A stretch of DNA of 64,000 bases from G963720515 sp963720515 (GTDB lineage Bacteria > Actinomycetota > Thermoleophilia > Gaiellales > Gaiellaceae). The stretch's first letter is position 1, and each line of letters begins with the position of its first letter. The stretch lies in NCBI GenBank assembly GCA_963720515.1, contig OY970397.1, positions 1,426,001-1,490,000 on the forward strand. Direction: 5' to 3'. Both the position numbers and the translations under genes were made by a program. The notes under the pieces are model-generated. The model had not been told where the DNA came from. It saw nothing but the letters and a program-made list of their open reading frames with translations, and searched no databases. Below, one piece after another: positions 37,121 to 47,232 of the stretch.

Positions 37121-37750
37121 CTACTCGGCGGCGCTCTGAGGCGTGCGCGGCGCGGCGGCGTTGACGGGCAGCCCGGAGACGCGCGCTCCGCCGCTCGACG
37201 CGATCCGCCGGTTCACGCGCCGCCGCATCATCGCGCGCGTCCAGGGGAAGGGCGACAGCTGGTCATGAGCGTCCTGCAGGAAGTGGTCCTGCTCGGAGCG
37301 GAAGGTCTCCGGCGACGGCTCGACGGGCAGCTCCACCAGCGGCTTCGGGGCGGGCGTGCGCTCGAGCCACGCCGACTGGATCGCGGACTCGCACACCACC
37401 TGGACGGCCTCCTTGAAGAGCGCGAAGGAATAGCCGAGCTCGGTCGACTCCATGAGCAGCCTGCCCTGGTAGTAGCGGACGTCTTCCCAGAGCGCGTGGT
37501 AGGCGTCGAGGAACTTGCCTCCGTCGTCGGGCGGCGCGTGATACGCCCGGTAGGCCATCTCGATCCACGACATCGTGGCCCGGTAGGCCTCGCTATAGAG
37601 GTTCCGCCGCCGGTCGCGCCGCGCGGCGGCCAGGCTGACCGCAAGCGTCACGATTGCGACGAGCCCGGCCAGGATCGCAGTGACGACGGCCGCCGATTCG
37701 GGCCCCAGGCCCGCGAACGCAAGTCCGGTCGTCGAGAGCTGCGAGGCCAC
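37121..37750 (-). CDS. Hypothetical single-pass membrane protein
   Basis: 209 residues. One TM helix at about 18-40 (AAVVTAILAGLVAIVTLAVSL) is followed by a cytoplasmic helical domain with EAYRATMSWIEMAYRAYHAP and many Trp/Tyr, and a C-terminal basic segment. No family recognised. It is unconnected to its convergent lipoprotein neighbour and reads toward it. Confidence 0.65.
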   Translation of the reverse strand: MASQLSTTGLAFAGLGPESAAVVTAILAGLVAIVTLAVSLAAARRDRRRNLYSEAYRATMSWIEMAYRAYHAPPDDGGKFLDAYHALWEDVRYYQGRLLMESTELGYSFALFKEAVQVVCESAIQSAWLERTPAPKPLVELPVEPSPETFRSEQDHFLQDAHDQLSPFPWTRAMMRRRVNRRIASSGGARVSGLPVNAAAPRTPQSAAE

Positions 37751-37783
37751 GGGAATGGCCTCCGATCGTAGTGACCTCGCCGG

Positions 37784-38527
37784 TCAGCTCAGCGGGCCGA
37801 TGCCTCGACCCCCGTCGACGACGATGCGCTGGCCCGTGACGAAGGCCGCCTCGTCGGACACGAAGAACGCGACGGCGTGCGCGAGCTCGGCCGGCGTCCC
37901 GAACCGGCCGGTCGGCACGCTCGCGACGTAGTCGGCGAGCGATTCCTCCGGCTCGTCGGCGTGCCGCTCGACCGGGATGAAGCCGGGTGCGACCGAGTTG
38001 ACGGTGATCCCGTAGGGCGCCAGCTCTGCCGCCCACGCGCGGGCGAGTCCGATCTGCGCGCTCTTGGCCGCCGCATACGCCGACCGGCCGGGCGGAGGCC
38101 GGTCCGCCACCTCGGAGTCCACGTGGACGATCCGTCCGAATCCACGTTCCCGCATGGACGGCAATGTCGCGCGGAGGAGCAGCACCGGGCTCCGGACGAA
38201 AAACGCGAGCTGATCGAGGTGGTCCTCCCACGTGACGTCGGCGATCGCCGCCTCGGGCTGCGGGCCGGTTGCGTTCACGACCAGCACCTCCACCGGGCCG
38301 AGGACGGCGCCCACCGTGGACACCAGCGCGCCGACCTCCTCCTCGTCCGTCACGTCGGCCGGAAACGCCGCTGCCGTACCGCCCTCGTCGCGGATCGCCT
38401 GTGCGACCGCCTCCGCCGCGCCGGCGTCGAGCCCGTTGACCGCGACCGCGAATCCGTCGCTGGCGAGGCGGTGCGCGATGTGCCGCCCGAGCCCGCGAGA
38501 GCTTCCGGTGACGAGCGCGACGCGCAT
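37784..38527 (-). CDS. Short-chain dehydrogenase/reductase (FabG-like)
   Basis: 247 residues. VALVTGSSRGLGRHIAHRLA, the catalytic Ser in HVDSEVADRPPPG, and SAYAAAKSAQIGLARAW (YxxxK) are in order; VNSVAPGFIPVERH and the C-terminal TGQRIVVDGGRG complete the fold. It probably reduces or oxidises a hydroxyl using NADP(H). Substrate unknown. ATG 38527 puts the Rossmann motif at residue 5. Confidence 0.9.
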   Translation of the reverse strand: MRVALVTGSSRGLGRHIAHRLASDGFAVAVNGLDAGAAEAVAQAIRDEGGTAAAFPADVTDEEEVGALVSTVGAVLGPVEVLVVNATGPQPEAAIADVTWEDHLDQLAFFVRSPVLLLRATLPSMRERGFGRIVHVDSEVADRPPPGRSAYAAAKSAQIGLARAWAAELAPYGITVNSVAPGFIPVERHADEPEESLADYVASVPTGRFGTPAELAHAVAFFVSDEAAFVTGQRIVVDGGRGIGPLS

Positions 38528-38547
38528 GCCGCCAGTATCGCGGCGCG

Positions 38548-39345
38548 TCAGGCGTCGCGATAGCGCAGCGCGAGGAAGCCCAGGGCGAGGAGCCCGACAG
38601 CCCACGCGAACGCGACGCCGAGGCCCTGCCAGGGCCCGATGGGCATTTCGCCGTGGCCGCCGTCGAAGGCGCTCAGCATGCGGCCGGTCGTCGCCTGGAC
38701 CGCCATCCCCGCGAGCGGCGTGAACTGCATGACGCGCGTCGCCACGTGCTCAGGCAGCCCACCGACGAAGAGGAAGGGAAGGAAGAGCAGGCCGGCGCCC
38801 GCAGCGATGGTCGCCCCCGAGTGACGCAGGATCGTCCCGATGCCGAGGGCGATCAGCGCGTAGGCCGTGAGGAGAAGCCCGGTACCGACGACGGCGCGGG
38901 CCGCCGCTGGATCGGTGATCTCCACGGGCGGATAGGCGGGTGCGACGTATCCGCGATCGTGGAGGAGGGACTGCGTGATCACGAACGCGAGCGCGGAGGT
39001 CAGCAGCCCGAGCGGGAGCACCAGAATTGTCAGGACGACCGCCTTGGCGAGCAGCACCCGCAGGCGTCCCTGCGTGGCGGTCAGGGTCGTCCGGATCATC
39101 CCGGATCCGAACTCCGAGGTGATCAGGGAGGCGCCGGCCACGACGACCGCGAGCTGCGCGAACACGATTCCCGCGAGTCCCATCTGCACGACGTCGTCGT
39201 TGCTCCCGAACGACGGGTCGGTCTCCGACTCGGCGGCGAACCACGCGGTCATCCCGACCATGAGAATGCACATCACCGCGGCCGCGACGAGCGTTCCGCG
39301 CTGGGTCACGAGCTTCGTCCACTCGGAGCGCAGGGTGCGTGTCAT
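38548..39345 (-). CDS. ABC transporter permease
   Basis: 265 residues with six TM helices. It starts MTRTLRSEWTKLVTQRGTLV, the typical opening of ABC-2-type permeases in lantibiotic and antibiotic exporters. ATG 39345 overlaps the ATPase stop by 4 bp. With the ATPase it would form an exporter, perhaps for a toxic or membrane-active compound. Confidence 0.88.
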   Translation of the reverse strand: MTRTLRSEWTKLVTQRGTLVAAAVMCILMVGMTAWFAAESETDPSFGSNDDVVQMGLAGIVFAQLAVVVAGASLITSEFGSGMIRTTLTATQGRLRVLLAKAVVLTILVLPLGLLTSALAFVITQSLLHDRGYVAPAYPPVEITDPAAARAVVGTGLLLTAYALIALGIGTILRHSGATIAAGAGLLFLPFLFVGGLPEHVATRVMQFTPLAGMAVQATTGRMLSAFDGGHGEMPIGPWQGLGVAFAWAVGLLALGFLALRYRDA

Positions 39346-40280
39346 GCGACCGACCTCTCGGAGTCGACCGGGAGCAGCGTTCGGCCCCCGGCCTCGCGGG
39401 TCAGCCAGAAGTACGCGTCTTCGAGCGTCGCGCGGCTCGAGCGAAGCTCGTCCAGTCGGACTCCGCGTGTCGCGAGAAGCTCGGCGACGCGATGTGGAGC
39501 CATGCCGTGCGCCGTCACACTGTCGCGGCCGTTCGACACGGCGGTCGCACCCGCGCCCGCCAACAGGCTCATGGCCGCCTGCGCGTCCGGCGTCCGGATC
39601 TCGACGCGGTCGTCCGATGCGTCGGCGATCAGCTCGCCCACGGAGACGTCGGCGACCAGCCGTCCATTCCCGATGACGATCAGGTGGTCGGCGGTGTCCT
39701 CGAGCTCGCTCATGTGATGGCTCGAGACGAAGACGGTTCGACCCTCCGCGGCAAAGCCTCGCAGTGTCTCGCGCATCCACTGAATCCCCTCCGGGTCGAG
39801 GCCGATCGTCGGCTCGTCCAGGATCAGGATCGGCGGATCCCCGAGGAGCGCGCCGGCGATGCCCAGCCGTTGCCGCATCCCCAGGGAGAACCCGCCCGCC
39901 CGGCGCCGGCCGACCTTCGAGAGCCCGACGAGCCGGAGCACCTCGTCGACTCGCCCACGCGCAATGCCGTTGCTGTCGGCGAGCCAGCGGAGGTGGCTCC
40001 GCGCCGAGCGGCTCGAATGGAACGCTCGGGCGTCGAGCAGCGCGCCGACGACGGTCAGCGGACACGGGATCGTCGTGTAGGGCTTGCCGTCGACGAGCGC
40101 CTCGCCCGAATGCGGGGACGCAAGGCCGAGCAGGAGATGCATCGTGGTCGTCTTCCCGGCGCCGTTCGGTCCCACGAAGCCAGTGACGAGGCCCGGCCGC
40201 ACGGCGATCGAAAGATCGTCGAGCGCGAGGGTGCGGCCGTAGCGCTTCGTCAGTCCGTGCGTCTCGATGGTCGCTTGCAT
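39342..40280 (-). CDS. ABC transporter ATP-binding protein
   Basis: 312 residues. Walker A GPNGAGKTTT, Q-loop region, signature FSLGMRQRLGIAGAL, Walker B ILILDEPTIGLDP and H-loop VSSHHM are all intact; about 90 extra C-terminal residues form the usual extension of BcrA-type exporters. It is divergent (166 bp) from the histidine kinase, the standard layout in which the two-component system controls the exporter. A -10 box (TACCGT, 40288-40293 on this strand) precedes the ATG by 7 nt. Confidence 0.94.
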   Translation of the reverse strand: MQATIETHGLTKRYGRTLALDDLSIAVRPGLVTGFVGPNGAGKTTTMHLLLGLASPHSGEALVDGKPYTTIPCPLTVVGALLDARAFHSSRSARSHLRWLADSNGIARGRVDEVLRLVGLSKVGRRRAGGFSLGMRQRLGIAGALLGDPPILILDEPTIGLDPEGIQWMRETLRGFAAEGRTVFVSSHHMSELEDTADHLIVIGNGRLVADVSVGELIADASDDRVEIRTPDAQAAMSLLAGAGATAVSNGRDSVTAHGMAPHRVAELLATRGVRLDELRSSRATLEDAYFWLTREAGGRTLLPVDSERSVA

Positions 40281-40287
40281 GGACGGG

Positions 40288-40293
40288 ACGGTA
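40288..40293 (-). promoter_or_regulatory. -10 box before the ABC exporter genes
   Basis: TACCGT on the minus strand, 7 nt before the ATG at 40280; leaderless-type spacing. Confidence 0.45.
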
Positions 40294-40434
40294 TGGCCCT
40301 AGGCGCCGGATCGCGTCGCGCCCGGGGACCGACTTTCGTGCCCACCCGGCCGGTGAGTCCGGCACGCCATCTCACCCTCCGGAGTGAGCGAGAAGATCGT
40401 GGCGAGGCGTGAGGCATTGAGCGACTCGGCCGAC

Positions 40435-40440
40435 GACAAT
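40435..40440 (+). promoter_or_regulatory. -10 box before the histidine kinase
   Basis: GACAAT ends 6 nt before ATG 40447, favouring that start over the in-frame GTG at 40384. Confidence 0.4.
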
Positions 40441-40446
40441 GTCCGT

Positions 40447-41644
40447 ATGGAGCTTCTCCGAGAGGGCGAGCAGGTGATCGAGACCGCCCGGCGCCTCTTT
40501 GCCGGACGTGACGGGCGGATCGTGCTCACGCTCGTCCTCGCGGTGACGGCCGCCCTCGAGGCGAGCCTCTACACGACCGACACACCGGAGTTTCCGTACG
40601 AGGGCGGCGGCGGGGATCCCACGGCTGCGGTGCTCCTCAACGTGCTCGCGGTCCTGCCCCTGCTCGCCGTGAACAGGCTTCCGGTTCTCGCGGCCGCCGC
40701 GTCAAGTCTCGTCTCGCTGGTGATCCTCGCGAGCGACGAGACGGCCATCACGCTCAGTGCGCTCGGGGTCATGCTGTATGCGATCGGGCGCGTCGTCATG
40801 CGACGCGGACTTCGGTCATCGATCCCGTTCCTCGTCGTCTTCTTCATCCAGGCCGTCGTTCCGTTCGACGGCGGCGGCATCGACCTCTCCAGCATCGGGC
40901 CGTTCCTGCTCGTCGTTGCCGCCGTCCTCGTCGGCGAGTCTCGCCGGAAGCAGGCCGAGGCGGTCACGGCGCTCGACGCGACGCAGGCCGCGATGGCCGA
41001 GAGCGTCGCCGAGCAGACGGTCATGGAGGAGCGAGCCGCGATCGCCCGGGAGCTGCACGACATCGTCGCGCACCACCTCTCCGTGATCGCCGTGCAGAGC
41101 GAGACGGCGCGGCTGACGTCGCCCAAGCTGTCCGGCCGACGCGCGCGGTCGCTTCGAGGCGATCGCGGCGACCGCACGCGACGCGCTCACCGAGACACGC
41201 CGCTTGCTCGGCGTCCTGCGCGAGGACGCCGACGGCGAGGCCGAGCGTTCGCCCCAGCCCGGCCTCGATCAGCTCTCGGAGCTCGTCGACACGGCGCGCG
41301 ACGCCGGCTCGAACATCCGCCTGATCATGCAGGGGAAGGCCGTGCCGCTCCCGGCCGGCATCGATCTCGCCGCCTACCGGATCGTGCAGGAGGCGTTGAC
41401 CAACGCTCGACGCCATGCGCCCGCGAGCGACGTCGACGTCGAGGTCACGTACGGAGAGGGCGTGTTGCGGCTTCGCGTCCGGGACCACGGTCCCGGCCCC
41501 GCCGAGGACATGATGGTCGGCCACGGGATCGTCGGAATGCGCGACCGGGCGACGATCGCCGGAGGCACGTTCGCCTGCGGCGCGGCGGAGGGCGGCGGCT
41601 TCGCGGTCGACGTCGAGCTGCCCACGGACGGCGAGGGCCCGTGA
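40447..41644 (+). CDS. Sensor histidine kinase, DesK/LiaS class (one frameshift)
   Basis: Residues 1-165 hold about five TM helices; the dimerisation domain has the phosphorylated His in RELHDIVAHH (His204). The frame breaks near 41137: a one-base correction joins TSPKLSG to DARGRFEAIAATARD, then LLGVLRED and the HATPase domain with YRIVQEALTNARRHA, RDHGPGPAEDM and GHGIVGMRDRA, ending at 41644. Both halves are well conserved, so the break is probably a sequence error. It is coupled to the response regulator by a GTGA overlap and probably controls the divergent ABC exporter. Confidence 0.75.
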
Positions 41645-42297
41645 TCCGGACGCTTGTCGCCGACGACCAGGAGGTCGTGCGCGAGGGGTTCGCCGCGCTC
41701 CTGGACACTCAGAAAGACCTGACGGTGGTTGCCAGCGCCGCCGACGGCGCCGCGGCCGTGGCGCTGAGCGCCGAGCATCGGCCGGACGTCGTGCTCATGG
41801 ACGTGCGCATGCCGGTGATGGACGGCATCGAGGCGACGCGCCGCATCGCCGCGACCGGCGACGACGGTCCGCGCATCCTCATCCTCACGACGTTCGATCT
41901 CGACGACTACGTCTACGACGCGCTGCAGGCAGGCGCGAGCGGCTTTCTCCTCAAGGACGTGCCTGCCGAGACGCTGTTCGACGCCGTACGGATCGTCGCC
42001 GCGGGCGACGCGCTGCTCGCACCTGCGATCACCCGGCGGCTGATCGCCGAGTTCGCCCGTCTTCGGCCGCGCCAGATCAAACCGGACGCGCTCTCGGAGC
42101 TCACGCCGCGCGAGACGGAGATTCTCGGCCTCGTCGCCGAGGGGCTCTCCAACGGCGAGATCGCAGAGCGCCTCGTCCTCAGCGACGAGACGGTCAAGAC
42201 GCATGTGAGCCACGTGCTGCGCAAGCTCGGGCTGCGAGATCGCGCACAGGCGGTCGTCGTCGCCTACGAGTCCGGGCTTGTCGTGCCCCGCGCCTAG
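41641..42297 (+). CDS. LuxR-family (NarL-type) response regulator
   Basis: 218 residues from GTG 41641. The receiver domain has DDQEVVREGF, the phospho-acceptor Asp in VLMDVRMPVMDG and GASGFLLKD; the C-terminal HTH has LTPRETEILGLVAEGLSNGE and DETVKTHVSHVLRKLGL. It is translationally coupled to the kinase. The much longer open frame reported through the kinase is just the kinase shifted by its frameshift. Confidence 0.95.
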   Translation: MIRTLVADDQEVVREGFAALLDTQKDLTVVASAADGAAAVALSAEHRPDVVLMDVRMPVMDGIEATRRIAATGDDGPRILILTTFDLDDYVYDALQAGASGFLLKDVPAETLFDAVRIVAAGDALLAPAITRRLIAEFARLRPRQIKPDALSELTPRETEILGLVAEGLSNGEIAERLVLSDETVKTHVSHVLRKLGLRDRAQAVVVAYESGLVVPRA

Positions 42298-42371
42298 TAC
42301 GAGCTCGTCCGGCCCGCCGGGTTGCGGAGCGGCGGACGGAGCGCTGTAATCCAGAGAAGCCTGGTGGGCTG

Positions 42372-45161
42372 ATGGCCGCCGACGAATCGCACCGATACGC
42401 CGCTTTCATTTCCTACAGCCGCCACGCGGACGCCCAGGTCGCGCCCGCACTCGAGGATGGGCTGGAGCGGTTCGCGAAGCCGTGGAACCGCCTGCGTGCG
42501 CTGCGCGTTTTTCGCGACGACGCGGATCTCTCGGCGAGCCCCGGGCTCTGGAGCTCGATCACCGCCGCGCTCGACGACGCCGAGTACTTCATCCTGCTCG
42601 CGTCGGGCGAGGCGGCGCAGTCGACCTGGGTTGCGCGGGAGATCGAGTACTGGCGCAGCCATCGCGACGTGAGCCGGGTCCTGCTCGTGCTGACCGAGGG
42701 CGAGCTCGCCTGGGACGAAGCGGCCGGCGACTTCGACTGGGGCCGGAGCACGGCGGTCCCGGAGGCGCTGCGAGGCGCCTTCGCGGAGGAGCCGCGCTAC
42801 ACCGACCTGCGCTGGGCGCGAAACGGCGGCGGGCTGACGCTCGAGGACGATCGGTTCCAGGAGGCCGTCGCCGACCTAGCGGGAACGCTGCACGGCCGCC
42901 CGAAGGACGAGATGATCGGCGAGCAGGTCCGTCAGCACCGCCGCACGATCCGGCTCGCTCGCGGTGCCGTTGCCGTGCTCTCCGTGCTCGCGCTCGCCGC
43001 GACCGTCGCGGCCGTCCTCGCCGTTCGGGCATCGAAGCGCGCCGAGGCCGAGGCGCGGACCGCGCTCTCGCGACAGCTCGCCGCCGAATCGGGAGTCGCC
43101 GTCCGCGACGGCGAGCTCGACTCGGCGCTCCTGCTCGCCGCGCAGGCCCCCAAGGAGCGCGACACGTTCGAAGCCAGGAGTGCGCTCGCCGCCGCGCTCG
43201 TGGCGAGCAGCCACCTGGACGGGATCGTGCGGGAGACTCCGATCGAGCGGGCGGCGATGAGCCCGGACGGCAACGCGCTGGCCGTCGTCCGCCGCAACGG
43301 GCCGGTCGTCGTGCGTGACGTTCGGGGACGACGAGTCCTCGGGACGGTCCCCTCAGGAGCGGCCGTCGCTTCTGGCCCTGAGCTCGGGCGGAAGGAAGCT
43401 CGCGATCAGCGTGGTCGGCAGCTCTCAGGTCGGTGCGGACGGAACTACGAATCGCGAGGGAGCAAAGCTCCTGTCCTCGTGGATCGACGTGTGGGACGTC
43501 GAGGCCAAGCGCTGGGACCCCGCCTTCGGCGGGAAAAAGACCTCCGCCTTCGGGCCGGAGTTCGGCAGCCTCGCCGTCTCCCACGACGGCAGCGTCGTCG
43601 CGGCGACGAGCGGGCGCCCGGGAGTGTCGCAGATCGCCGTGTGGACGAACGGCCGGGCGGACACGCTGAACCCGTCCGCGTTTCCGTGTCAGGTGATCCT
43701 CAACGACGACGGCTCCTTGCTCGCGGCCGTCATCCTCCGCGGGTCGCGCAGCCGACGGCGTCGACGTGTTGGTCTGGCAGCTCGGCCCGGACGTCCGCCG
43801 AACCCTGATGCCCCAGGCGATCCTCGTGCTGCCGCCTGCCGATCGAGCCGGACGGGCCGAGCAGCTGCGGCTCGCCCGGCATCGCCGCATTCAGCCCGGC
43901 GCAGTCGAACGTTCTCGCGATCGGCGGACGCGACGGATTCGTCTCGGTCTGGGATGCGTCCGCGGGCCGGATGGTCGGCACGCCGTTGCGAGGCAGGTTC
44001 GGCGAGGTCTCACAGGTGGCGTTCAGCCCCGACGGGAGCCGCCTGCTCGCCCGTGACGCCGGCGGCACCTCGATCTGGGACCTCGACCGGCGCGAGCAGG
44101 TCGCGGGCGGTCTCGCCGAGTCGGCGGCCGACGAAGGCGCCTGGTTCGTCGATCAGAACACGGTCGTCACCGTCGGGTCGGCGGGAACGATCGCAGCGAG
44201 CGACCTGGAGGCCTGGCCGTACAAGCTCGCCGTGCCCGTCGCGGACGGCGTCGACGCGGCGTTCAGTCCGGACGGCTCGGCGCTCGCCGTCGAAGACGGG
44301 ACAGGGACGATCCACTTCCTCGACGTTGCGTCATGGAAGCCGAAGGGCGATCCGATTCGCACGGGCTTCGAGGCCCCGAGCTTCGCGTTCTCCAACGATG
44401 GGCGGCAGTTGATCGCCCAGGGCGTCGTGACCGGCGGCCAGGTCCGGCAGATCTGGGACGTCGACCGCCGCCGCCCGGTCGGAGAACCGGTCGAGGGCGA
44501 CGTGGGCATGGCCGCGTTCTCGGTCGACGACGAGCCGGTCGTGATCGAGACGGGCATCGACGAGGCGACGATCGAGAGCCTCCGGTCAGGTAAGCGCATC
44601 GCCCACCTCGCCGGCACGCAGGACGCCGAGGACGTCGAGTTTCACCCACAGGCGGGCCAGGCTCTCGTCGAGACCCTCTGGGGCAGCGGCATCTGGGACG
44701 CGCGAAGCGGCAAGCGCGTCAGCCGGGTCTTCCCCGCGACGTCCGCGGCGTGGACGCCCGACGGCAAGGTGGTCGCGACCGGCGGCGACTCGATCGAGCT
44801 GTGGGACGCGAAGACCGGCCGGCGCACTGGGACGCTCCCCAGCGAGACCGGCGGGCGGGACCTGCGGTTCAGCCCCGACGGAACGCTGCTCGTCGCCGTG
44901 GGTGCGGGCCTGGAGGTCTGGGATGTCTCGCGCCGCAGCCGCCTCGGCGGCCGGCGTCTCGGTGACCTCGGCCTCGCGAAGGTCGAGTTCTCGCCCGATG
45001 GGCGAGCTGTCGCGACCCTCGACGACGAGGGGCAGCTTCTGGTGTGGACGCTGGACGGGCGAAAATGGGCGTCGCTCGCCTGCCGCCTTGCCGATCGGAC
45101 GCTCACCCGGACTGAGTGGGATGAGCTCGTCGGGAACGGCGATTTCGCGCCCGCCTGCTGA
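42372..45161 (+). CDS. TIR domain-TM-WD40/beta-propeller protein (three frameshifts)
   Basis: About 930 residues once read across frames. Residues 8-95 form a TIR domain (FISYSRHADA, VFRDDADLSASPG, and WVAREIEYW with the putative NADase Glu90, matching the WVxxE-type catalytic site of SARM1-like TIRs). A TM helix (197-219) follows, then a cytosol- or outside-facing propeller of WD40-like blades (IDVWDVEAKRWDP, FVSVWDASAGRM, IWDLDRREQ, LEVWDVSRRS). The frame moves 0 to 1 near 43350, 1 to 2 near 43742 and 2 to 0 near 43850. Each shift restores typical blade motifs, so one intact gene is likely. It heads an operon with the DUF4231 and second TIR genes. Confidence 0.7.
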
Positions 45162-45183
45162 CGATTCTGGGACAATCGCGCCC

Positions 45184-45624
45184 GTGGAGACCGGCAACCC
45201 CACGCTCGATCGCCTCGAGGATCAAATCCAGTGGTACGACCGAAAGAGCCGCCAGGCTCAGCGCCACTTCAAGTTCTTCAAGGTCGTCCAGCTGCTCGCA
45301 GCAGCCACGATCCCCGTCGTCGCGACCATCGGCGGCGTCGATGCGGCGATCCCGGCCGCGTTGGGAGGCGCAATCGTCGTTCTGGAGGGGTTCCTGCAGC
45401 TGAACCAGTACCAGCAGAACTGGACCGCGTACCGATCGACTTGCGAGTCGCTGAAGCACGAAAAGTTCCTGTTTCTCGGACACGCCGGGCCCTACGCCGG
45501 CGCTGACGACCCCCTGCCGTTGCTCGCCGACCGGATCGAAGGCCTCATCTCGCAGGAGCACGCGAAGTGGGTCTCAGCGCGCGAAGAGGTTGAGCGCGAG
45601 GTTCCCGCCGGCGAGAAGAAGTGA
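45184..45624 (+). CDS. DUF4231/SLATT-like two-TM protein
   Basis: 146 residues from GTG 45184. An N-terminal amphipathic helix (LEDQIQWYDRKSRQAQRHFK) leads into two TM helices (about 32-50 and 53-72) and a cytoplasmic helix with NWTAYRSTCESLKHEKFLFL and GHAGPYAG, the DUF4231 signature. SLATT-type 2TM proteins are predicted pore-forming effectors of nucleotide-signal defence systems; DUF4231 has the same architecture. It sits between two TIR-propeller genes, 22 bp after the first and overlapping the second by GTGA. Confidence 0.75.
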   Translation: METGNPTLDRLEDQIQWYDRKSRQAQRHFKFFKVVQLLAAATIPVVATIGGVDAAIPAALGGAIVVLEGFLQLNQYQQNWTAYRSTCESLKHEKFLFLGHAGPYAGADDPLPLLADRIEGLISQEHAKWVSAREEVEREVPAGEKK

Positions 45625-47064
45625 GCGACGCCGACCCACGGTCGTTCCGCATCGTCGTCTCCTACCGCCGCGTCGACACAGGCGGCGACGCGCGGGCGCT
45701 GGCCGAGGCGTTTGCCGAGCGCTTCGGCGAGGAGAACGTGTTCTTCGACATCCACGCGATCGGGCCGGGGGAGCCGTTCGACCAGGTGATCGCGAAGGCG
45801 GTCGCGGCCTCCGACGTCTTCGTCGCGTGCGTCGGCCAGCACTGGCTGACCGTGACTGCGGAGGACGGCAGCCGGCGCCTCGACGACCCCGAGGACTACG
45901 TGCGGCGGGAGCTCGAGGGAGCGCTCGCGAGCGACGTCCTCGTCATCCCGGTCACGCTGGAGGGCGCGAAGATGCCGTCGGCGGACGACCTGCCCCCGTC
46001 GCTCGCGTCCTTCGCGACCCGGAACGCGGTCGACCTGCGAGCGACGAGCTGGCACTCGGACGTCAGGAGCTTCGTCGACAAGCTCGCCGTGCTCAAGCGG
46101 GAGAAGCGGCGCCGCGGAAGGAAGGGCATCGGCGCGCTGGTCTCCGGGCTGTTTCGCGACACCGCGGACTGGGCGTGGCACAGCGGTCGGCGGCGACGCG
46201 GTGCCGTGCTGACCTCGGCCGTGGTCGCTCTGGCGCTCGTCCTGGGCGGCCTCGCGCTGTGGCAGATCCTCGGCGGCGACGACGGAACCAGGACCACCAG
46301 TTCCGACGCCACCCTCGCATACTCGTCGGGGTCGCGGGTCTTCCTCCTCGGCGCCGACGGCCGGTCGAGGAAACTCCCGGGGACCCCCTGCGGAAGGACC
46401 CGACTGGTCGCCGGACGGGACGCTCCTCGCGTATAGCCAGGACGGAGACATCTGGACGTCGAACCCCGAAGGGGGCGAAACCCGGCAGGTGACGACGACC
46501 GGGGCCGACGAAGACGGAGGGCCCGCCTGGTCGCCGGACGGCAAGCAGATTGCATTCAGCCGCAAGACGGGCGACGGTCCCTCCCGGATCTGGATCGTGG
46601 GCTCGACTGGGGATGACCCACACGAGTTCAGCGATGGCGCGGCACCCGACTGGTCATCAACCGGGCGCCGGCTCGTCTACCAGCGCGACAACAAGATCTG
46701 GATCAAGGACATCGACAAGCCCGACGAGCAAAACCTCACCGAGGACTACGGCCGCGCCGCGCTCTTTCCCGCCTGGTCGCCGGACGGGACGCAGATCGCC
46801 TTCATCCTCCCGGAGCCGCGTAATAAGGCGACCGGGTGCAAGCTCGTAATCGTGAAGCCGAACGGGGCCGACCGGCGCGACTACTCGCTGGACCGGCCGC
46901 TGAAATGCCGCGATACATCCTGGTCCCCGGACGGGAAGCAGATCGTCTTCGCAGGCGGCGAGGAGGGGATCTTCACCGTCGGACGGGACGGGGAGGGACT
47001 CGAGCGGATCGTCGACGCGCCGGGCACAACGAGCCCGTCCGCTCGACCTCAGCCTGACGCCTAG
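45621..47064 (+). CDS. TIR domain-TM-TolB-like beta-propeller protein (one frameshift)
   Basis: About 480 residues after one correction near 46390. TIR domain at residues 8-135 (IVVSYRRVDTGG, FFDIHAIGPGEPFD and DYVRRELEGAL with putative catalytic Glu97); TM helix at about 195-217; then TolB/YWTD-like repeats (DWSPDGTLLAYSQDGD, AWSPDGKQIAFSRKTGD, AWSPDGTQIAFILPEP, SWSPDGKQIVFAGGEEG). The layout repeats that of the gene at 42372 but with a different propeller type. It overlaps the DUF4231 gene, so the three are translationally linked. The stop at 47064 is 26 bp before the tRNA-Val gene. Confidence 0.75.
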
Positions 47065-47090
47065 GCATCATCGACCGCACTCGGCTCCGA

Positions 47091-47162
47091 TGGGCGCACC
47101 TGGGATCGAACCAGGGACCTCCCGCGTGTGAAGCGGGCGCTCTCCCGCTGAGCTATGCGCCC
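47091..47162 (-). tRNA. tRNA-Val(CAC)
   Basis: 72 nt, cloverleaf intact: acceptor GGGCGCA/TGCGCCC with discriminator A, D-arm TAGCTCAGCGGGAGAGC, anticodon arm with CTTCACACG giving anticodon CAC, and T-arm CCTGGTTCGATCCCAGG. The 3' CCA is not encoded. CAC reads the Val codon GUG, the main Val codon of a high-GC genome. Confidence 0.95.
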
Positions 47163-47232
47163 CGGGGCCGAAGAGTCTAGCCACCGTCCGCCGGTCGGTT
47201 CACGATGCCGCGCAACCTCGAAAGGAGCGGGA

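Noticed and set aside
40384..42297. 637-codon frame spanning the histidine kinase and response regulator as one protein
   Set aside because: The middle is the kinase out of frame; the response regulator has its own GTGA-coupled start, so a fusion protein is not supported.
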